Source of the DNA: Hyphococcus sp.
Lineage (GTDB): Bacteria > Pseudomonadota > Alphaproteobacteria > Caulobacterales > Parvularculaceae
Direction of reading: 5' to 3'
Length of the DNA stretch: 60,486 bases
Assembly: GCA_021776375.1 (NCBI GenBank)
Contig: JAJFGA010000029.1
Coordinates: 1 to 60,486 of the forward strand
In this document: one piece after another, positions 16,155-25,449 of the stretch
Numbering within the stretch: the stretch's first letter is position 1
Layout of the letters: every line of letters begins with the position of its first letter
Position numbers and translations under genes: made by a program
The notes under the pieces: generated by a model
Seen by the model: the letters and a program-made list of their open reading frames with translations, nothing else
The model's database searches: none
What the model was told of the DNA's origin: nothing

Positions 16155-16856
16155 TTCCTGCCACGCTTTCACTGTCTGAAACCGCCACCCTGCTGATCTC
16201 CAGACTTGCAGATACCAGGGCTCGTGCGCCGTATTAACGCTGACCGTCTCCAGAAGCTTTCAGAAGATGTAGCCTAGGTAAACCATTTCCGCGCGTCGTC
16301 AAGGACCGCTGGAAATATCTCGCGCCGCAACTTGACGCGGAAAAGATAGACAGGCTGATCATACTCCAGAAACCAGTCAGCAAGAAAGTCTATCTCATTG
16401 ATTTTAAAGATATATATATATCTTATCGCACCTTGGCGACCCCAGCTGGCAGATGGAAGCCTCGCGCCCCCGCCTTGCAGGCTGCAACAAACGATGACGG
16501 CGCACACGCCATGTTGCTATTGATGCGGACGCCTGAGCCACGTCGTTGCTACCCAATGTCGGTGCAACTATTTGGGCGCCTTCAACTTTTGAAACTTTCC
16601 CCCAAGGCGGAACGTTAGGCGCCGAGCCTGATTAAACACAATGTCTCGCTCGCCGCACGCGCAAGAAAATCTAAATATGTTCCCGTGCTTTCGTCGCGCC
16701 TAGCAATGCACAAATTACAATTTCGTTTTCGTTGCACCTACATCTTTGAAATTAGGCGTATTAGTGTCATTATTACGAATCGGTTGCGTTGGGGAAACGA
16801 TGAAATAGTTCGTTTCGTGTGGTTTCGTTCTCACGTTAAAACACCTGAGGGGTATT
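16155..16856. other. 702-base noncoding gap between divergent secE and the TonB receptor
   Basis: No complete gene is visible. On the plus strand an open frame runs from about 16244 to a stop at 16616-16618 and reads protein-like in part (RWKYLAPQLDAEKID, KKVYLIDFKDIYIS), but it has no ATG, GTG or TTG start before 16433. On the minus strand 16274-16507 is also open without ATG. Either could be the decayed end of a gene. An 18-bp palindrome, AAGATATATATATATCTT, lies at 16407-16424. The secE promoter is expected near 16200-16270 and the receptor promoter near 16700-16830. Confidence 0.4.
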
Positions 16857-19800
16857 ATGTTTTCAAATAGATATGGATTAATGACGTCAGTGGCGCTCGC
16901 TACGATGATGGCTGCACCAGTCGTTCTCGCGCAACAAACCACATCGACTGTCGGCGGCAGGGTCACATCGAGTGATGGCGCAGTGGTTTCGAACGCAACA
17001 GTTTCGATTACCGATACGCGCACCGGAAGGGTGCAAACGTCATCAACAAATTCGCAAGGTGCATTCAGCTTTTCCAGCCTCGTCGTTGGCGGACCTTACA
17101 CGCTGCGCGTTTCCGCCCCATCCTATAGAGATCAGCAGATCACAGATATTCGCGCGGATCTTTCCAGCGACGTCTCCATTCCCGTGGTTCTGTCTTCCGC
17201 CGCCGCAACCAACGATGAAATTATTGTTACCGCTACTGCGCTGCGCCTATCCAATGTTGCGCTTGGACCAAGCTCCAGCTTCGATCTTGAAGATCTCACC
17301 AACTTACCATCGACTTCAAGGCAGATCCGCGACATCATCCGTGTTGACCCGCGTGTAACAATAGGTCGCTCTCAACAAGACCCATCCGCTGGCCGCGGCA
17401 CGGGCATCAGCTGCCTTGGCTCATCCAACCGCACCAACTCCTTCACCATTGACGGCGTGCGCGCCAATGACGGATTTGGCCTGAACACGTCCGGCAACCT
17501 GGCCCGGAACACATTTCCGATTCCGTTCGATACGCTCGCGGCGGCAGCCGTCGAATTTTCTCCGGTCGACGTAGAATACGGACAGTTCAGCGGGTGTAAC
17601 ATCAATGTTGTCACCAAGTCTGGCAGCAATGAATTTCATGGTTCAGGTTTCTTTTTGTATAATAACGACTCCCTTACCGGCAATTCCGTTGAAGGCGTGG
17701 AATTTGATCAGGGAAGTTTCGACCGATACAATTGGGGCGGCGAGTTTGGCGGACCGGTCATCAAGGACAAGCTGTTCTTCTACGGATCTTATGAAGAAAC
17801 TGACACAGCCGCAGTCAGCAGCGTCGGCCCGGCGGGGAGCGGTTTCCCAATTGAAACAACGTTTACCAGCGCTGAAGTCGATCAAATCCGTGATATTTTA
17901 ATTAATCAGTATGGTCGCGATCCGGGCGACCTCGTTCGCAATCTGCCGCAGACCTCGCGCCGTATTTTCGGCCGCGTGGACTGGAACATTAATGACGATC
18001 ATCGCTTGGAAGCAACTTATGCACGCTTGAACGAAGAGACGATTATCGGCGACGATATCAATAGTGGCCGCGGACAGTTTACGTTCTCCGACAACTTCCA
18101 CCGTCGAGGCTCAATGTCCCAGACATATGGTCTGCGGATCTTCTCGAACTGGACTGACAATTTGTCCACGGAAGTCAGGATATCGCGGCAGGACGTGGAC
18201 GATCTTCAAGATCCGTTTGGCGGCGGCGAAGCGCAGCTGGACAACAAACCGCGTATTGCGGTTGGTTTTGGGGCGCCAGGGGTGCCAACAGAATTCTTCG
18301 GGCAGAATTTTGTTTCTGGCCCAGGTACCTTCCGGTCAGCGAACCAGCTGAATTACACAACTGACCAGCTCAAATTCAAAGCTGATTATGTCGCCGGGGA
18401 CCATTTGTTCACAGCAGGCTACGAACTTGAAAGGGTTGATGTTTTCAACCTCTTTATTATCAATGCGACCGGCACGGTTTTCTTCAATAACATAGCTGAC
18501 CTCGGGACCGGGGATGCAGCGAACATCCGCGCCGGGGTTTCTTTCACGCAAGATCCGAGCGACGCGGCCGCGCAATATAAACGGACCGTCCACACTGTAT
18601 ACCTGCAGGATAAATGGTCGGTCTCGAATGATTTGGAGTTGGTGCTCGGTTTACGCTACGACTTTTATAAATCCGGATCGGCGCCATTAGAAAACCCTAA
18701 CTTTTTTGCGCGTTACGGCTTTTCCAACACGCAGGGCTTTGACGGCTTGGACGCATTACAACCACGGATAGGCCTGAACTATACCCTGCCTGAACGGTTT
18801 GGCGACACGCGTTTCTCCGCTGGCTTTGCTGCTTTCTCCGGCGGCGATCCGAGCGTTTGGTTTGCCAACTCATTCCAGAACTTCGGCGGCGCCTTGGGCG
18901 TTGGCGATGCAGGGCTTTCCTGTAATCCTGCTGACCTAATGGTTCTAAGTGGCGGGTCGTTTGCGGGTATTCCGCAATGCGTTCTCGACGCCGGTCAGGC
19001 CCAAGCTTTGGGTTTCAACGGCGATGTTGCAGCGACCGATCCGGATTTCGAAATTCCGACAATCCACCGGTATAGCGGCAACCTCTCTCACCGGACCGAT
19101 TTCAGTTCTGCTTTCTTCAGCGACTGGAACCTGCAGCTTGATGTGATCTATTCTGATCTCATTGATGCGGTAGATTTCATCGATCTAAGACTGAACGAAT
19201 CCGGCACGGCCCCTGATGGTCGGCCGACTTTCGAAACTGTTGACCCGCTGGCAGCCGGTTGTGCCGCGACGTTCATTGGCGTGCGTCAAGGCTTTAGCGG
19301 CGACACAACCAATTGTGGCGGGAGCCCCCAAGCGATCCTCCTGACCAACACATTGAATGGAGGCGGTCATACTTTCAGCGTTTCCGCTCAAGCGGCGAAA
19401 GACTTTGATCTTTCCGATCGCACTTCACTCAGCTTGAATCTCGGTTATGCCTATAACGAATCGGTGATAGGGAACGCTGGCTCCCTCTTCACGGCGGACG
19501 AGAACTTCCGTGAAGTTCCAACCTCTGACTTCAACAATGCTCCCCTCGGCGAGTCGCCACGGAACGTGACCAACAATTTTGTGTTGTCAACGACACTCGC
19601 CCATGAGTTTATGGACGACTATCCAACCACTCTGACAGCGTTCTTCCGTTACCGCAGTGGCACACCGCTTAGCGCAACCTTCGAGCAACCGAGATTCGGT
19701 GATCCAAGCAACAGAGCCCGTAGCCTGCTTTACATTCCGGACGGACCAAGCGATCCGTTGGTCAGCTTTGCGCCAGGGTTTGATCAAACTGCATTTTTCA

Positions 19801-20159
19801 ATTTTGTGGATGATAACGGTCTCGACAAATATGCCGGACAAATCGTTGGCAAAAGCGCGCTCGATCAGGATGATGCATTTGATCTCGATCTACGGTTTCA
19901 GCAGGATTTCCCGGGCTTTTTCGGACAAGACAGGTTCAAATTCTTCGTAGATTTTGAAAACTTCTTGAACTTTATTAGCGACGATTTTGGCGTAAATCGT
20001 TTCATCAATACTAGCGGCACGCTTGAGACCGTACCTGTCGTGGATGCAACTATCGTAGGCAATCAGTTTGTCTACAACACATTCATCCCGCCATCAGTCG
20101 TCGTCGACACAAACGACACACTGTGGCGGCTTCAGTTGGGCGTTCGCTACGAGTTCTAG
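16857..20159 (+). CDS. Oar-like TonB-dependent receptor with N-terminal carboxypeptidase-regulatory-like domain
   Basis: This is an outer-membrane active transporter of 1100 residues. A signal peptide (ending PVVLAQ) is followed by an Ig-like carboxypeptidase-regulatory domain (VGGRVTSSDGAVVSNATVSI to about residue 110), then a TonB-box-like EIIVTA segment, the plug domain (residues about 130-270, with FTIDGVRANDGFG and VEYGQFSGCNINVVTKSGSN), and a large beta barrel. It ends in the classical C-terminal aromatic strand LQLGVRYEF. The architecture matches Oar-like receptors, which are often linked to peptide, protein-fragment or large-ligand uptake. GAGGGG precedes the ATG. No TonB, ExbBD or dedicated enzyme is adjacent, so the ligand is unknown. 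A strong terminator follows. Confidence 0.92.
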   Translation: MFSNRYGLMTSVALATMMAAPVVLAQQTTSTVGGRVTSSDGAVVSNATVSITDTRTGRVQTSSTNSQGAFSFSSLVVGGPYTLRVSAPSYRDQQITDIRADLSSDVSIPVVLSSAAATNDEIIVTATALRLSNVALGPSSSFDLEDLTNLPSTSRQIRDIIRVDPRVTIGRSQQDPSAGRGTGISCLGSSNRTNSFTIDGVRANDGFGLNTSGNLARNTFPIPFDTLAAAAVEFSPVDVEYGQFSGCNINVVTKSGSNEFHGSGFFLYNNDSLTGNSVEGVEFDQGSFDRYNWGGEFGGPVIKDKLFFYGSYEETDTAAVSSVGPAGSGFPIETTFTSAEVDQIRDILINQYGRDPGDLVRNLPQTSRRIFGRVDWNINDDHRLEATYARLNEETIIGDDINSGRGQFTFSDNFHRRGSMSQTYGLRIFSNWTDNLSTEVRISRQDVDDLQDPFGGGEAQLDNKPRIAVGFGAPGVPTEFFGQNFVSGPGTFRSANQLNYTTDQLKFKADYVAGDHLFTAGYELERVDVFNLFIINATGTVFFNNIADLGTGDAANIRAGVSFTQDPSDAAAQYKRTVHTVYLQDKWSVSNDLELVLGLRYDFYKSGSAPLENPNFFARYGFSNTQGFDGLDALQPRIGLNYTLPERFGDTRFSAGFAAFSGGDPSVWFANSFQNFGGALGVGDAGLSCNPADLMVLSGGSFAGIPQCVLDAGQAQALGFNGDVAATDPDFEIPTIHRYSGNLSHRTDFSSAFFSDWNLQLDVIYSDLIDAVDFIDLRLNESGTAPDGRPTFETVDPLAAGCAATFIGVRQGFSGDTTNCGGSPQAILLTNTLNGGGHTFSVSAQAAKDFDLSDRTSLSLNLGYAYNESVIGNAGSLFTADENFREVPTSDFNNAPLGESPRNVTNNFVLSTTLAHEFMDDYPTTLTAFFRYRSGTPLSATFEQPRFGDPSNRARSLLYIPDGPSDPLVSFAPGFDQTAFFNFVDDNGLDKYAGQIVGKSALDQDDAFDLDLRFQQDFPGFFGQDRFKFFVDFENFLNFISDDFGVNRFINTSGTLETVPVVDATIVGNQFVYNTFIPPSVVVDTNDTLWRLQLGVRYEF

Positions 20160-20181
20160 ACAATGCTAACAACACATTGCG

Positions 20182-20213
20182 AAAGAGGCGGCGCTTGCGT
20201 CGCCTCTTTTTTT
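20182..20213 (+). terminator. intrinsic terminator after the TonB-dependent receptor
   Basis: AAAGAGGCG (20182-20190) pairs with CGCCTCTTT (20201-20209) around a GC-rich loop and is followed by a run of seven T residues. It ends the receptor transcript. On the minus strand the element lies just past the E2 stop at 20218 with only a three-base T-run, so it may act weakly in both directions. Confidence 0.88.
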
Positions 20214-20217
20214 GCTC

Positions 20218-21450
20218 TTAGGCTGACTGCAAAGGCCAGTTTTCAATAACGTCGACGAACTTTGTCAGCCATGCGTTGGTCTGGGCGCCGTCGAGGACGC
20301 GGTGATCGATGGTTAGCGAGACATACGCCATTGAACGTATCTGGATTGCGTCGGCGCCGTCGACCATGCGTACGACAACGCGTTTTTCGAGCTTGCCGAC
20401 GCCTAAAATCGCCGATTGCGGTTGATTGATAATAATTGGCGTTGCGACAATCGAGCCCGAGGTTCCGTGGTTGGAGATAGAAAAGGTGCCGCCGCGAACG
20501 TCAGCACGTGTCAGCGCGTTGTTGCGTGCTTTGTCGGTCAGGGTTTGCAACTCTTCTGCAATCTCGAAATGAGACCGCTCTTGCGCGCACCCAATCACCG
20601 GTACGATCAAGCCCTTGTCGCCAAGCGCAACGCCGACGCCGATATTGATATCTTCAAATACCTCGAGATAATCTTCATGCCATCGACTGTTAACCGTTGG
20701 CGTCATTTTCATCGCCTCCACACAGGCTGTGATAAAATACGCTGTAAAAGTGAGCTTAGCGCCTCGGTTTTTATATTCATCCTTATGCGCATTACGGTGC
20801 GCGATGATGGCCGAAAAATCAGCTTCAAATACTGCCGTTACATGTGGCGCGGTCTGCACCGAGTGCGACATATGCTCGGCAATGCGCCGCCGCATCGAAT
20901 CATGTTGAATTTGACGAACCGGACCGATGCTAGTCTGAGTTACAGGTTGTTCAGGCGCCTTAGCGGCACGCGGCGCAGCAGCTGCGCCATTTTCAATAAA
21001 CGCCTGAACATCACCGCGCGTTAGCCGTCCACCCTTGCCTGTGCCGTTGATGAGCGAGGGCTGAAGGTCGTGCTCGCGCACAAGACGCCGAACGGAGGGA
21101 GAAAGGCGATGTTCATGCGACGTTGCGATGGCGCTCACCGTTTGCGGCGCTTGAATTGCTGTCTCGAAGGCTTTTGCTGGCGCTGCATCTGCAGCATCTT
21201 CACTCAACCGCCTGAGGCGCAAGCGCCCAAGCACACCGCCGGGTTCAACCTCACCATCCGCGTTGATCAAGATTTCTTGAATAACCCCTGTCGCTGGCGA
21301 CGGCACCTCGACGGCGACCTTATCAGTTTCAAGCTCGACCAGCGGATCTCCTTCCGCTATCGCCTCGCCGGCCGTCTTATACCAGCTCTTAACGACAGCT
21401 TTCGTGCCCTCCTGTTCAACCGGTGCAACAACATCAACAATTTCTGTCAT
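20218..21450 (-). CDS. 2-oxoacid dehydrogenase complex E2, dihydrolipoamide acyltransferase
   Basis: This is the E2 core of a branched-chain-type 2-oxoacid dehydrogenase complex; it passes the acyl group from E1 to CoA. The 410-residue protein has one lipoyl domain (residues 1-80, lipoyl lysine K44 in ELETDKVAVEVPSP), a peripheral-subunit-binding domain (LSPSVRRLVREHDLQPSLI) and a C-terminal catalytic domain with the active-site motif DHRVLDGAQ. The ATG at 21450 follows the E1 stop by 13 bases and starts the lipoyl domain, so it is preferred over 21510. It forms an operon with the fused E1. No E3 gene follows; the lone lpdA at 3.2 kb could supply it. The acyl substrate could be branched-chain or phenylacetyl (see findings). 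Confidence 0.93.
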   Translation of the reverse strand: MTEIVDVVAPVEQEGTKAVVKSWYKTAGEAIAEGDPLVELETDKVAVEVPSPATGVIQEILINADGEVEPGGVLGRLRLRRLSEDAADAAPAKAFETAIQAPQTVSAIATSHEHRLSPSVRRLVREHDLQPSLINGTGKGGRLTRGDVQAFIENGAAAAPRAAKAPEQPVTQTSIGPVRQIQHDSMRRRIAEHMSHSVQTAPHVTAVFEADFSAIIAHRNAHKDEYKNRGAKLTFTAYFITACVEAMKMTPTVNSRWHEDYLEVFEDINIGVGVALGDKGLIVPVIGCAQERSHFEIAEELQTLTDKARNNALTRADVRGGTFSISNHGTSGSIVATPIIINQPQSAILGVGKLEKRVVVRMVDGADAIQIRSMAYVSLTIDHRVLDGAQTNAWLTKFVDVIENWPLQSA

Positions 21451-21463
21451 GGCGACCCCGGTC

Positions 21464-23572
21464 CTAAAATGTGCAAAGCTGTTCGATCTTATTACGGATA
21501 AGATCGACATCTGGAACTACACTGTTAAGCAGCATCGGGTTATGGGGGCTTGGAATATCCGGCATAGTCAGACGCGACACCGGCGCGTCGAGAGAGAGAA
21601 ATGCCTCATCGGCAACCACGGCGGCAATCTCTCCGCCAAAGCCGCCAGAACGTAAGTCTTCGTGGACAATCAGGCAGCGTGCGGTCTTTTCAACAGAAGC
21701 CAGCACAACGTCCCTGTCCCACGGAACCAGCGTGCGAAGATCAATCACATCGACGCTTCTGCCAGATGCGTCCGCGGCGTCCTCGCAACGTTTGACCATC
21801 GCACCCCAAGTGACAATCGTAATGTCAGCACCCTCGCGCGTCAGCTTTGCCTTGCCAAAAGGCAGCACATAATCGTCACCCGGATAGGCGCGCCGCGCCC
21901 AGGGGTCGTCAAGCATAGCGCGATGTTCAAAGAACATTACCGGATCATCACCGCGCAACGCCGCGCGCAATAGCCCGGTTGCATCTTCAGCATTGGACGG
22001 TACCGCAACCTTCCAGCCGGGTGAGTGGACAAACTGGACCTCATTGGTCTGGCTGTGCCACGGGTCCCCGCATTTGAAAAACCCAACCGGCATCCGCACC
22101 ACCATGGGTGCGGCAAACCGATTATGGGTACGCCAGCGCATCGTCCCGCAATCGCTCAGTTGCTCCATCGCCGGTTCAGCGTATTTTCGAAACTGAATTT
22201 CAGGCACAGGCAATAGCCCGTTCACCGCCATGCCAACCGCGCGGCCGATGATGCCTTCTTCTGAAAGGCTGGTATCGAATACGCGCGCGCGGCCGTGTTT
22301 TTCTTGCAAGCCCAAAGTCACCGCATGAACGCCGCCCTTCGGCCCGACATCCTCGCCAAACAGCACCATCTTCGGATTGATCGAAAGCTCATGGTCCAGT
22401 GTGCGCCGCAGCGCCGTCACCATATTGATACGCGGGCCTTCTGGTTTTGGTAAAAGCTCGCCCGCCGGCAAATTCACGCACCCGCGAAGACCGCCCATCA
22501 GTTGCCGCTGGTCTTCAGAAAAGACAAAGCGCGTGACAGTTGCAGGATCGGCCACATCAATCGCCTCGGCCGCCTCACGCGCTTTCTCGATCTCATCCCC
22601 CGCCCGCTGGGCAAGCGCATCCCATTGTCGTTCACTCATATGAGACGGAACCAGATAGGATTTCAGCTTTGGCAAGGGGTCGCGCGCCCATTCCGATTTC
22701 ACAAAATCATCGGTTTTATAGGTTTGCGTATCCTGAAAACTATGCCCCTGTAGGCGCGGAACGATAAGCCGCAATAGACATGGCCCCTGCCCGCCGCGAA
22801 CATGCTCGACTGCTTGCTTGATGAGGCTCCCGGCGTCGGCCGGGTCAGTTCCATCGCCGGAAAGGATGGCCAGGTTTTTAAAACTTGCAAGATTGGCGGC
22901 GATATCGGCGCCTGGCGTTTGCATGGTTGAAGGAACCGAAATTCCGTAGCCATTGTCTTCGACATAAAACAGCATTGGAAGTTTTTGCGTCGTTGCGATG
23001 GTGAGCGCTGACCAAAACCCGTTGGTTGCTACCGATGCCTCACCGCCAAGAACGACGCCAATCGCGCCATTATAGCCTTCATCGCCCAAGGTTTCGCTGC
23101 GAAACTTTACCGCCTGCGCCCAACCGGCGGTCGGCGTGTATTGCGCGCCGACACCGCCGCACATTGGCAAAGCGCTAGCGCCATTTGGATTGGGGTAGTT
23201 AAACACAACGCCGATATCGCGCCCGTCGGAATACCCGCCCGCCCGCGCCATGGACGAGCCAAGCGCTTCGACAAGATCAACGCCGAGCGAAAGCAGGATC
23301 GGCCGCGAGCGGTAGTAACCGCAAATCGCATCATGCTTATGGGTCAGCTGGGCTCCCAAAAGCACCTGCGCCATATCGTGACCGCGCGCGGAGAACTGAT
23401 ATAAAACTTTTCGTTCCGGAACCAGCCGGGTCTCTTCCAAGGCGTCAAGTCCGCGCGACAGGTGAACCAGATAGGCAATCCGCTCCCAGTCGATCAACGG
23501 ATCGATTTGGCTTGCTGCCGTTTCCGCAGGGCCGATAACGGATCGTCCAATTTCCGCGTGATTGCTCGTCAC
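21464..23572 (-). CDS. 2-oxoacid dehydrogenase E1, fused alpha and beta subunits
   Basis: This is a thiamine-diphosphate-dependent E1 that decarboxylates a 2-oxoacid and acylates the E2 lipoyl group. At 702 residues it joins an alpha part (residues about 20-340, ThDP region LGGEASVATNGFWSAL and FYVEDNGYGIS) to a beta part (about 375-702, with LFGEDVGPKGGVHAVT and FDTSLSEEGIIGRAVG). The join is in frame and both halves are complete, so it is a real fusion known in this family, not a frameshift artefact. The start is GTG with an AGGTG-like site. The divergent Lrp/AsnC gene begins 170 bases away and probably controls it. Substrate specificity, branched-chain or aromatic 2-oxoacids, is not determined by the sequence. 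Confidence 0.92.
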   Translation of the reverse strand: MTSNHAEIGRSVIGPAETAASQIDPLIDWERIAYLVHLSRGLDALEETRLVPERKVLYQFSARGHDMAQVLLGAQLTHKHDAICGYYRSRPILLSLGVDLVEALGSSMARAGGYSDGRDIGVVFNYPNPNGASALPMCGGVGAQYTPTAGWAQAVKFRSETLGDEGYNGAIGVVLGGEASVATNGFWSALTIATTQKLPMLFYVEDNGYGISVPSTMQTPGADIAANLASFKNLAILSGDGTDPADAGSLIKQAVEHVRGGQGPCLLRLIVPRLQGHSFQDTQTYKTDDFVKSEWARDPLPKLKSYLVPSHMSERQWDALAQRAGDEIEKAREAAEAIDVADPATVTRFVFSEDQRQLMGGLRGCVNLPAGELLPKPEGPRINMVTALRRTLDHELSINPKMVLFGEDVGPKGGVHAVTLGLQEKHGRARVFDTSLSEEGIIGRAVGMAVNGLLPVPEIQFRKYAEPAMEQLSDCGTMRWRTHNRFAAPMVVRMPVGFFKCGDPWHSQTNEVQFVHSPGWKVAVPSNAEDATGLLRAALRGDDPVMFFEHRAMLDDPWARRAYPGDDYVLPFGKAKLTREGADITIVTWGAMVKRCEDAADASGRSVDVIDLRTLVPWDRDVVLASVEKTARCLIVHEDLRSGGFGGEIAAVVADEAFLSLDAPVSRLTMPDIPSPHNPMLLNSVVPDVDLIRNKIEQLCTF

Positions 23573-23654
23573 ACCATTTCACCTGTTTGCGCAGTAATAG
23601 CGTCTGATATGCCGTTTTCCCAAGTTTGGTTTGGAAAATTATATCTGATTTTGT

Positions 23655-23686
23655 TGATTATATTCCCTTTTTTCTCCATATAATCA
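23655..23686. promoter_or_regulatory. inverted repeat in the E1/Lrp divergent promoter, candidate Lrp-type operator
   Basis: TGATTATAT (23655-23663) is repeated inverted as ATATAATCA (23678-23686) with 14 bases between. It lies in the AT-rich 170-base gap between the divergent E1 and Lrp/AsnC genes, where an autoregulated Lrp-family protein would be expected to bind. Function is inferred from symmetry and position only. Confidence 0.55.
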
Positions 23687-23742
23687 CAAAATATGCTATA
23701 AATTATCCACTTTATAGGTAGCAATGAAATATACTAACCAGC

Positions 23743-24201
23743 ATGAAACTAACAAAATCACATATCGATATATTACGCGTGATCCAGCGCGACGCCACGG
23801 CGACGCTGGAACAGGTCGCCGCCGCCGCCGGGGTCTCACACACAACGCTTTGGCGCCGGCTAAAAGAGCTGGAAGCCAACGACGTCATTCGCGGTCGCGT
23901 CACAATTCTTAACCCGGAAGAAACCGGTCACACGGTCTGCGCTTTCCTCTATGTGAATATCGTCTCGCATGAACAAAAACATCGCGACGCATTTGAAAAA
24001 TTCGTCGACGACACGCCGGCAATCATGCAATGCTTTTCGATCACCGGGCCAAATGATTATATCCTCACAATAAGAGTGCGCGACATTAAAGCCTATGAGC
24101 TTTTATTGATGGATAAAATATTGTCTCATCCGAGCGTCGCCTCTGCTTCATCAAACATTGCGCTGCGCGAGCATAAGTCAACGACCGAATTACAACTCTG
24201 A
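23743..24201 (+). CDS. Lrp/AsnC-family transcriptional regulator
   Basis: This is a feast/famine-type regulator of 152 residues. An N-terminal winged helix-turn-helix (residues 5-60, ATLEQVAAAAGVSHTTLWRRLKELE) is followed by a ligand-binding alpha/beta RAM domain (CAFLYVNIVS, FSITGPNDYILTIRVRDIKAYE). Such proteins sense amino acids and usually regulate a divergent catabolic operon and themselves; BkdR is the model for bkd genes. The position between the E1/E2 operon and an aromatic-type aminotransferase suggests that it responds to the amino acid degraded by those enzymes. The 50-base gap to the aminotransferase contains another short dyad. Confidence 0.93.
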   Translation: MKLTKSHIDILRVIQRDATATLEQVAAAAGVSHTTLWRRLKELEANDVIRGRVTILNPEETGHTVCAFLYVNIVSHEQKHRDAFEKFVDDTPAIMQCFSITGPNDYILTIRVRDIKAYELLLMDKILSHPSVASASSNIALREHKSTTELQL

Positions 24202-24208
24202 TCCGGAC

Positions 24209-24231
24209 TTTCATTTCGTATACAGATGAAA
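24209..24231. promoter_or_regulatory. short dyad ahead of the aminotransferase gene
   Basis: TTTCAT (24209-24214) and ATGAAA (24226-24231) flank a GTATAC centre, just before the GAAGGAC ribosome site of the aminotransferase. It could be a second binding site of the neighbouring Lrp-type regulator or an RNA hairpin in the leader. The evidence is symmetry and location only. Confidence 0.35.
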
Positions 24232-24251
24232 TCAAGCTGAAGGACTTTTCC

Positions 24252-25445
24252 ATGTTTGCTAAAACCGATCTACTTCCACCCGATGCAATTTTAGGCTTGA
24301 CCAAGTTAGCGGCAGCCGACCAACGCGAGGAAAAGATTGACCTTGGCGTTGGTGTATACCGAACGGTGGACGGCGCAACGCCGATCATGCGGGCTGTAGA
24401 TCTAGCCGAGAAAGCTATGATCCAGAAGGAGACGACCAAAGCCTATACGCCCGCAGACGGTGCGCCGGGGTTTTGCGAGGCGATTTTAAAGCTGGTTTTC
24501 GGCTCCGACAGCGAACAGGTTGCTTCAGGGCGGACTATCGCGGTTCAATCCCCCGGCGGGTGCGGCGCATTAAGACTGGCGGGTGAATTGCTCGCTCGGA
24601 ACGACGCCGCCGGAATATCCGCCGGCGCCCCGACTTGGGCCAATCACAAACCGCTACTAACTGCCGCCGGGCTAAACGTCCACATGACCCCTTATTATGA
24701 TGCGAAGTCGTCGACCATCGACTTTGATGCGTTCATTACCAGCATAAAAAAGTTGGGGCCTGGGGATGTTTTATTGCTGCATGGCGCCTGCCATAACCCG
24801 ACCGGCGCGGATCTCTCCCACGAACAGATCGACGCCGTCACCGATATCGCCGCAGAGCGCGGCTTCCTGCCGTTAATCGATACCGCCTATCATGGTTTTG
24901 CTGCGAACCTCGAGACTGACGCCTATATTCTCCGGGAAATGACGCGGCGCCTGCCGGAAGTCTTAATTACCTATTCCTGCTCGAAAAACTTCGGCCTTTA
25001 TCGCGAACGCACTGGCGCGATCATTTTTGCAGGGCGCAATTCAGACCAAGCCGCCGCAGTGAAGTCGCATATCATCAACATCGCGCGCGCGTCCTACTCG
25101 ATGCCGCCGGCCCATGGCGGTGCGATTGTCTCGGAGATATTGCACTCGCGTGAAATGGCGCAAATCTGGCGTGATGAATTGGCGGCCATGAACCAGGCCG
25201 TCCGCAATAACCGAAAATTGCTGGTAGACACAGCTCGCGAAGCCGGGCTTGGAAACCAGCTTTCCTATATCACTGAGCAAAACGGCATGTTTTCATTGCT
25301 GCCGCTGACACTCGAGGATGTGACGTTGCTGCGTGAAGAATTTGCGATTTATATTGTCGGCGCCGGGCGAATAAATCTATGCGGCGTCAATGCCGGCAAT
25401 GTCGGCCATCTGGTTCAGTCGCTATCAGACGTGCTCAATCGTTGA
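24252..25445 (+). CDS. aspartate/aromatic amino acid aminotransferase (class I)
   Basis: This is a PLP-dependent transaminase of the AspC/TyrB subgroup, 397 residues, full length. The PLP lysine is in SCSKNFGLYRERTG. Other family residues are seen in GGCGALRLAGE, HGACHNPTGADL (the Asn and Pro contacting PLP) and the late carboxylate-binding Arg in GRINLCGVN. Members act on aspartate, tyrosine, phenylalanine or several of these. Lying beside an amino-acid-sensing regulator, a 2-oxoacid dehydrogenase and the phenylacetyl-CoA cluster, an aromatic substrate is attractive but not proven. It ends four bases from the convergent paaF stop; a GGGG/CCCC hairpin spans the junction. Confidence 0.9.
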   Translation: MFAKTDLLPPDAILGLTKLAAADQREEKIDLGVGVYRTVDGATPIMRAVDLAEKAMIQKETTKAYTPADGAPGFCEAILKLVFGSDSEQVASGRTIAVQSPGGCGALRLAGELLARNDAAGISAGAPTWANHKPLLTAAGLNVHMTPYYDAKSSTIDFDAFITSIKKLGPGDVLLLHGACHNPTGADLSHEQIDAVTDIAAERGFLPLIDTAYHGFAANLETDAYILREMTRRLPEVLITYSCSKNFGLYRERTGAIIFAGRNSDQAAAVKSHIINIARASYSMPPAHGGAIVSEILHSREMAQIWRDELAAMNQAVRNNRKLLVDTAREAGLGNQLSYITEQNGMFSLLPLTLEDVTLLREEFAIYIVGAGRINLCGVNAGNVGHLVQSLSDVLNR

Positions 25446-25449
25446 GGGG

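Noticed and set aside
16274..16507. Minus-strand frame upstream of secE that reads partly protein-like
   Set aside because: There is no ATG, only a GTG with no ribosome site, and the plus strand is equally open, so compositional bias explains it.
21464..23572. E1 fusion considered as a missed stop or sequencing frameshift
   Set aside because: Both halves are complete and in one frame with a natural linker, and fused E1 proteins of this size are known.
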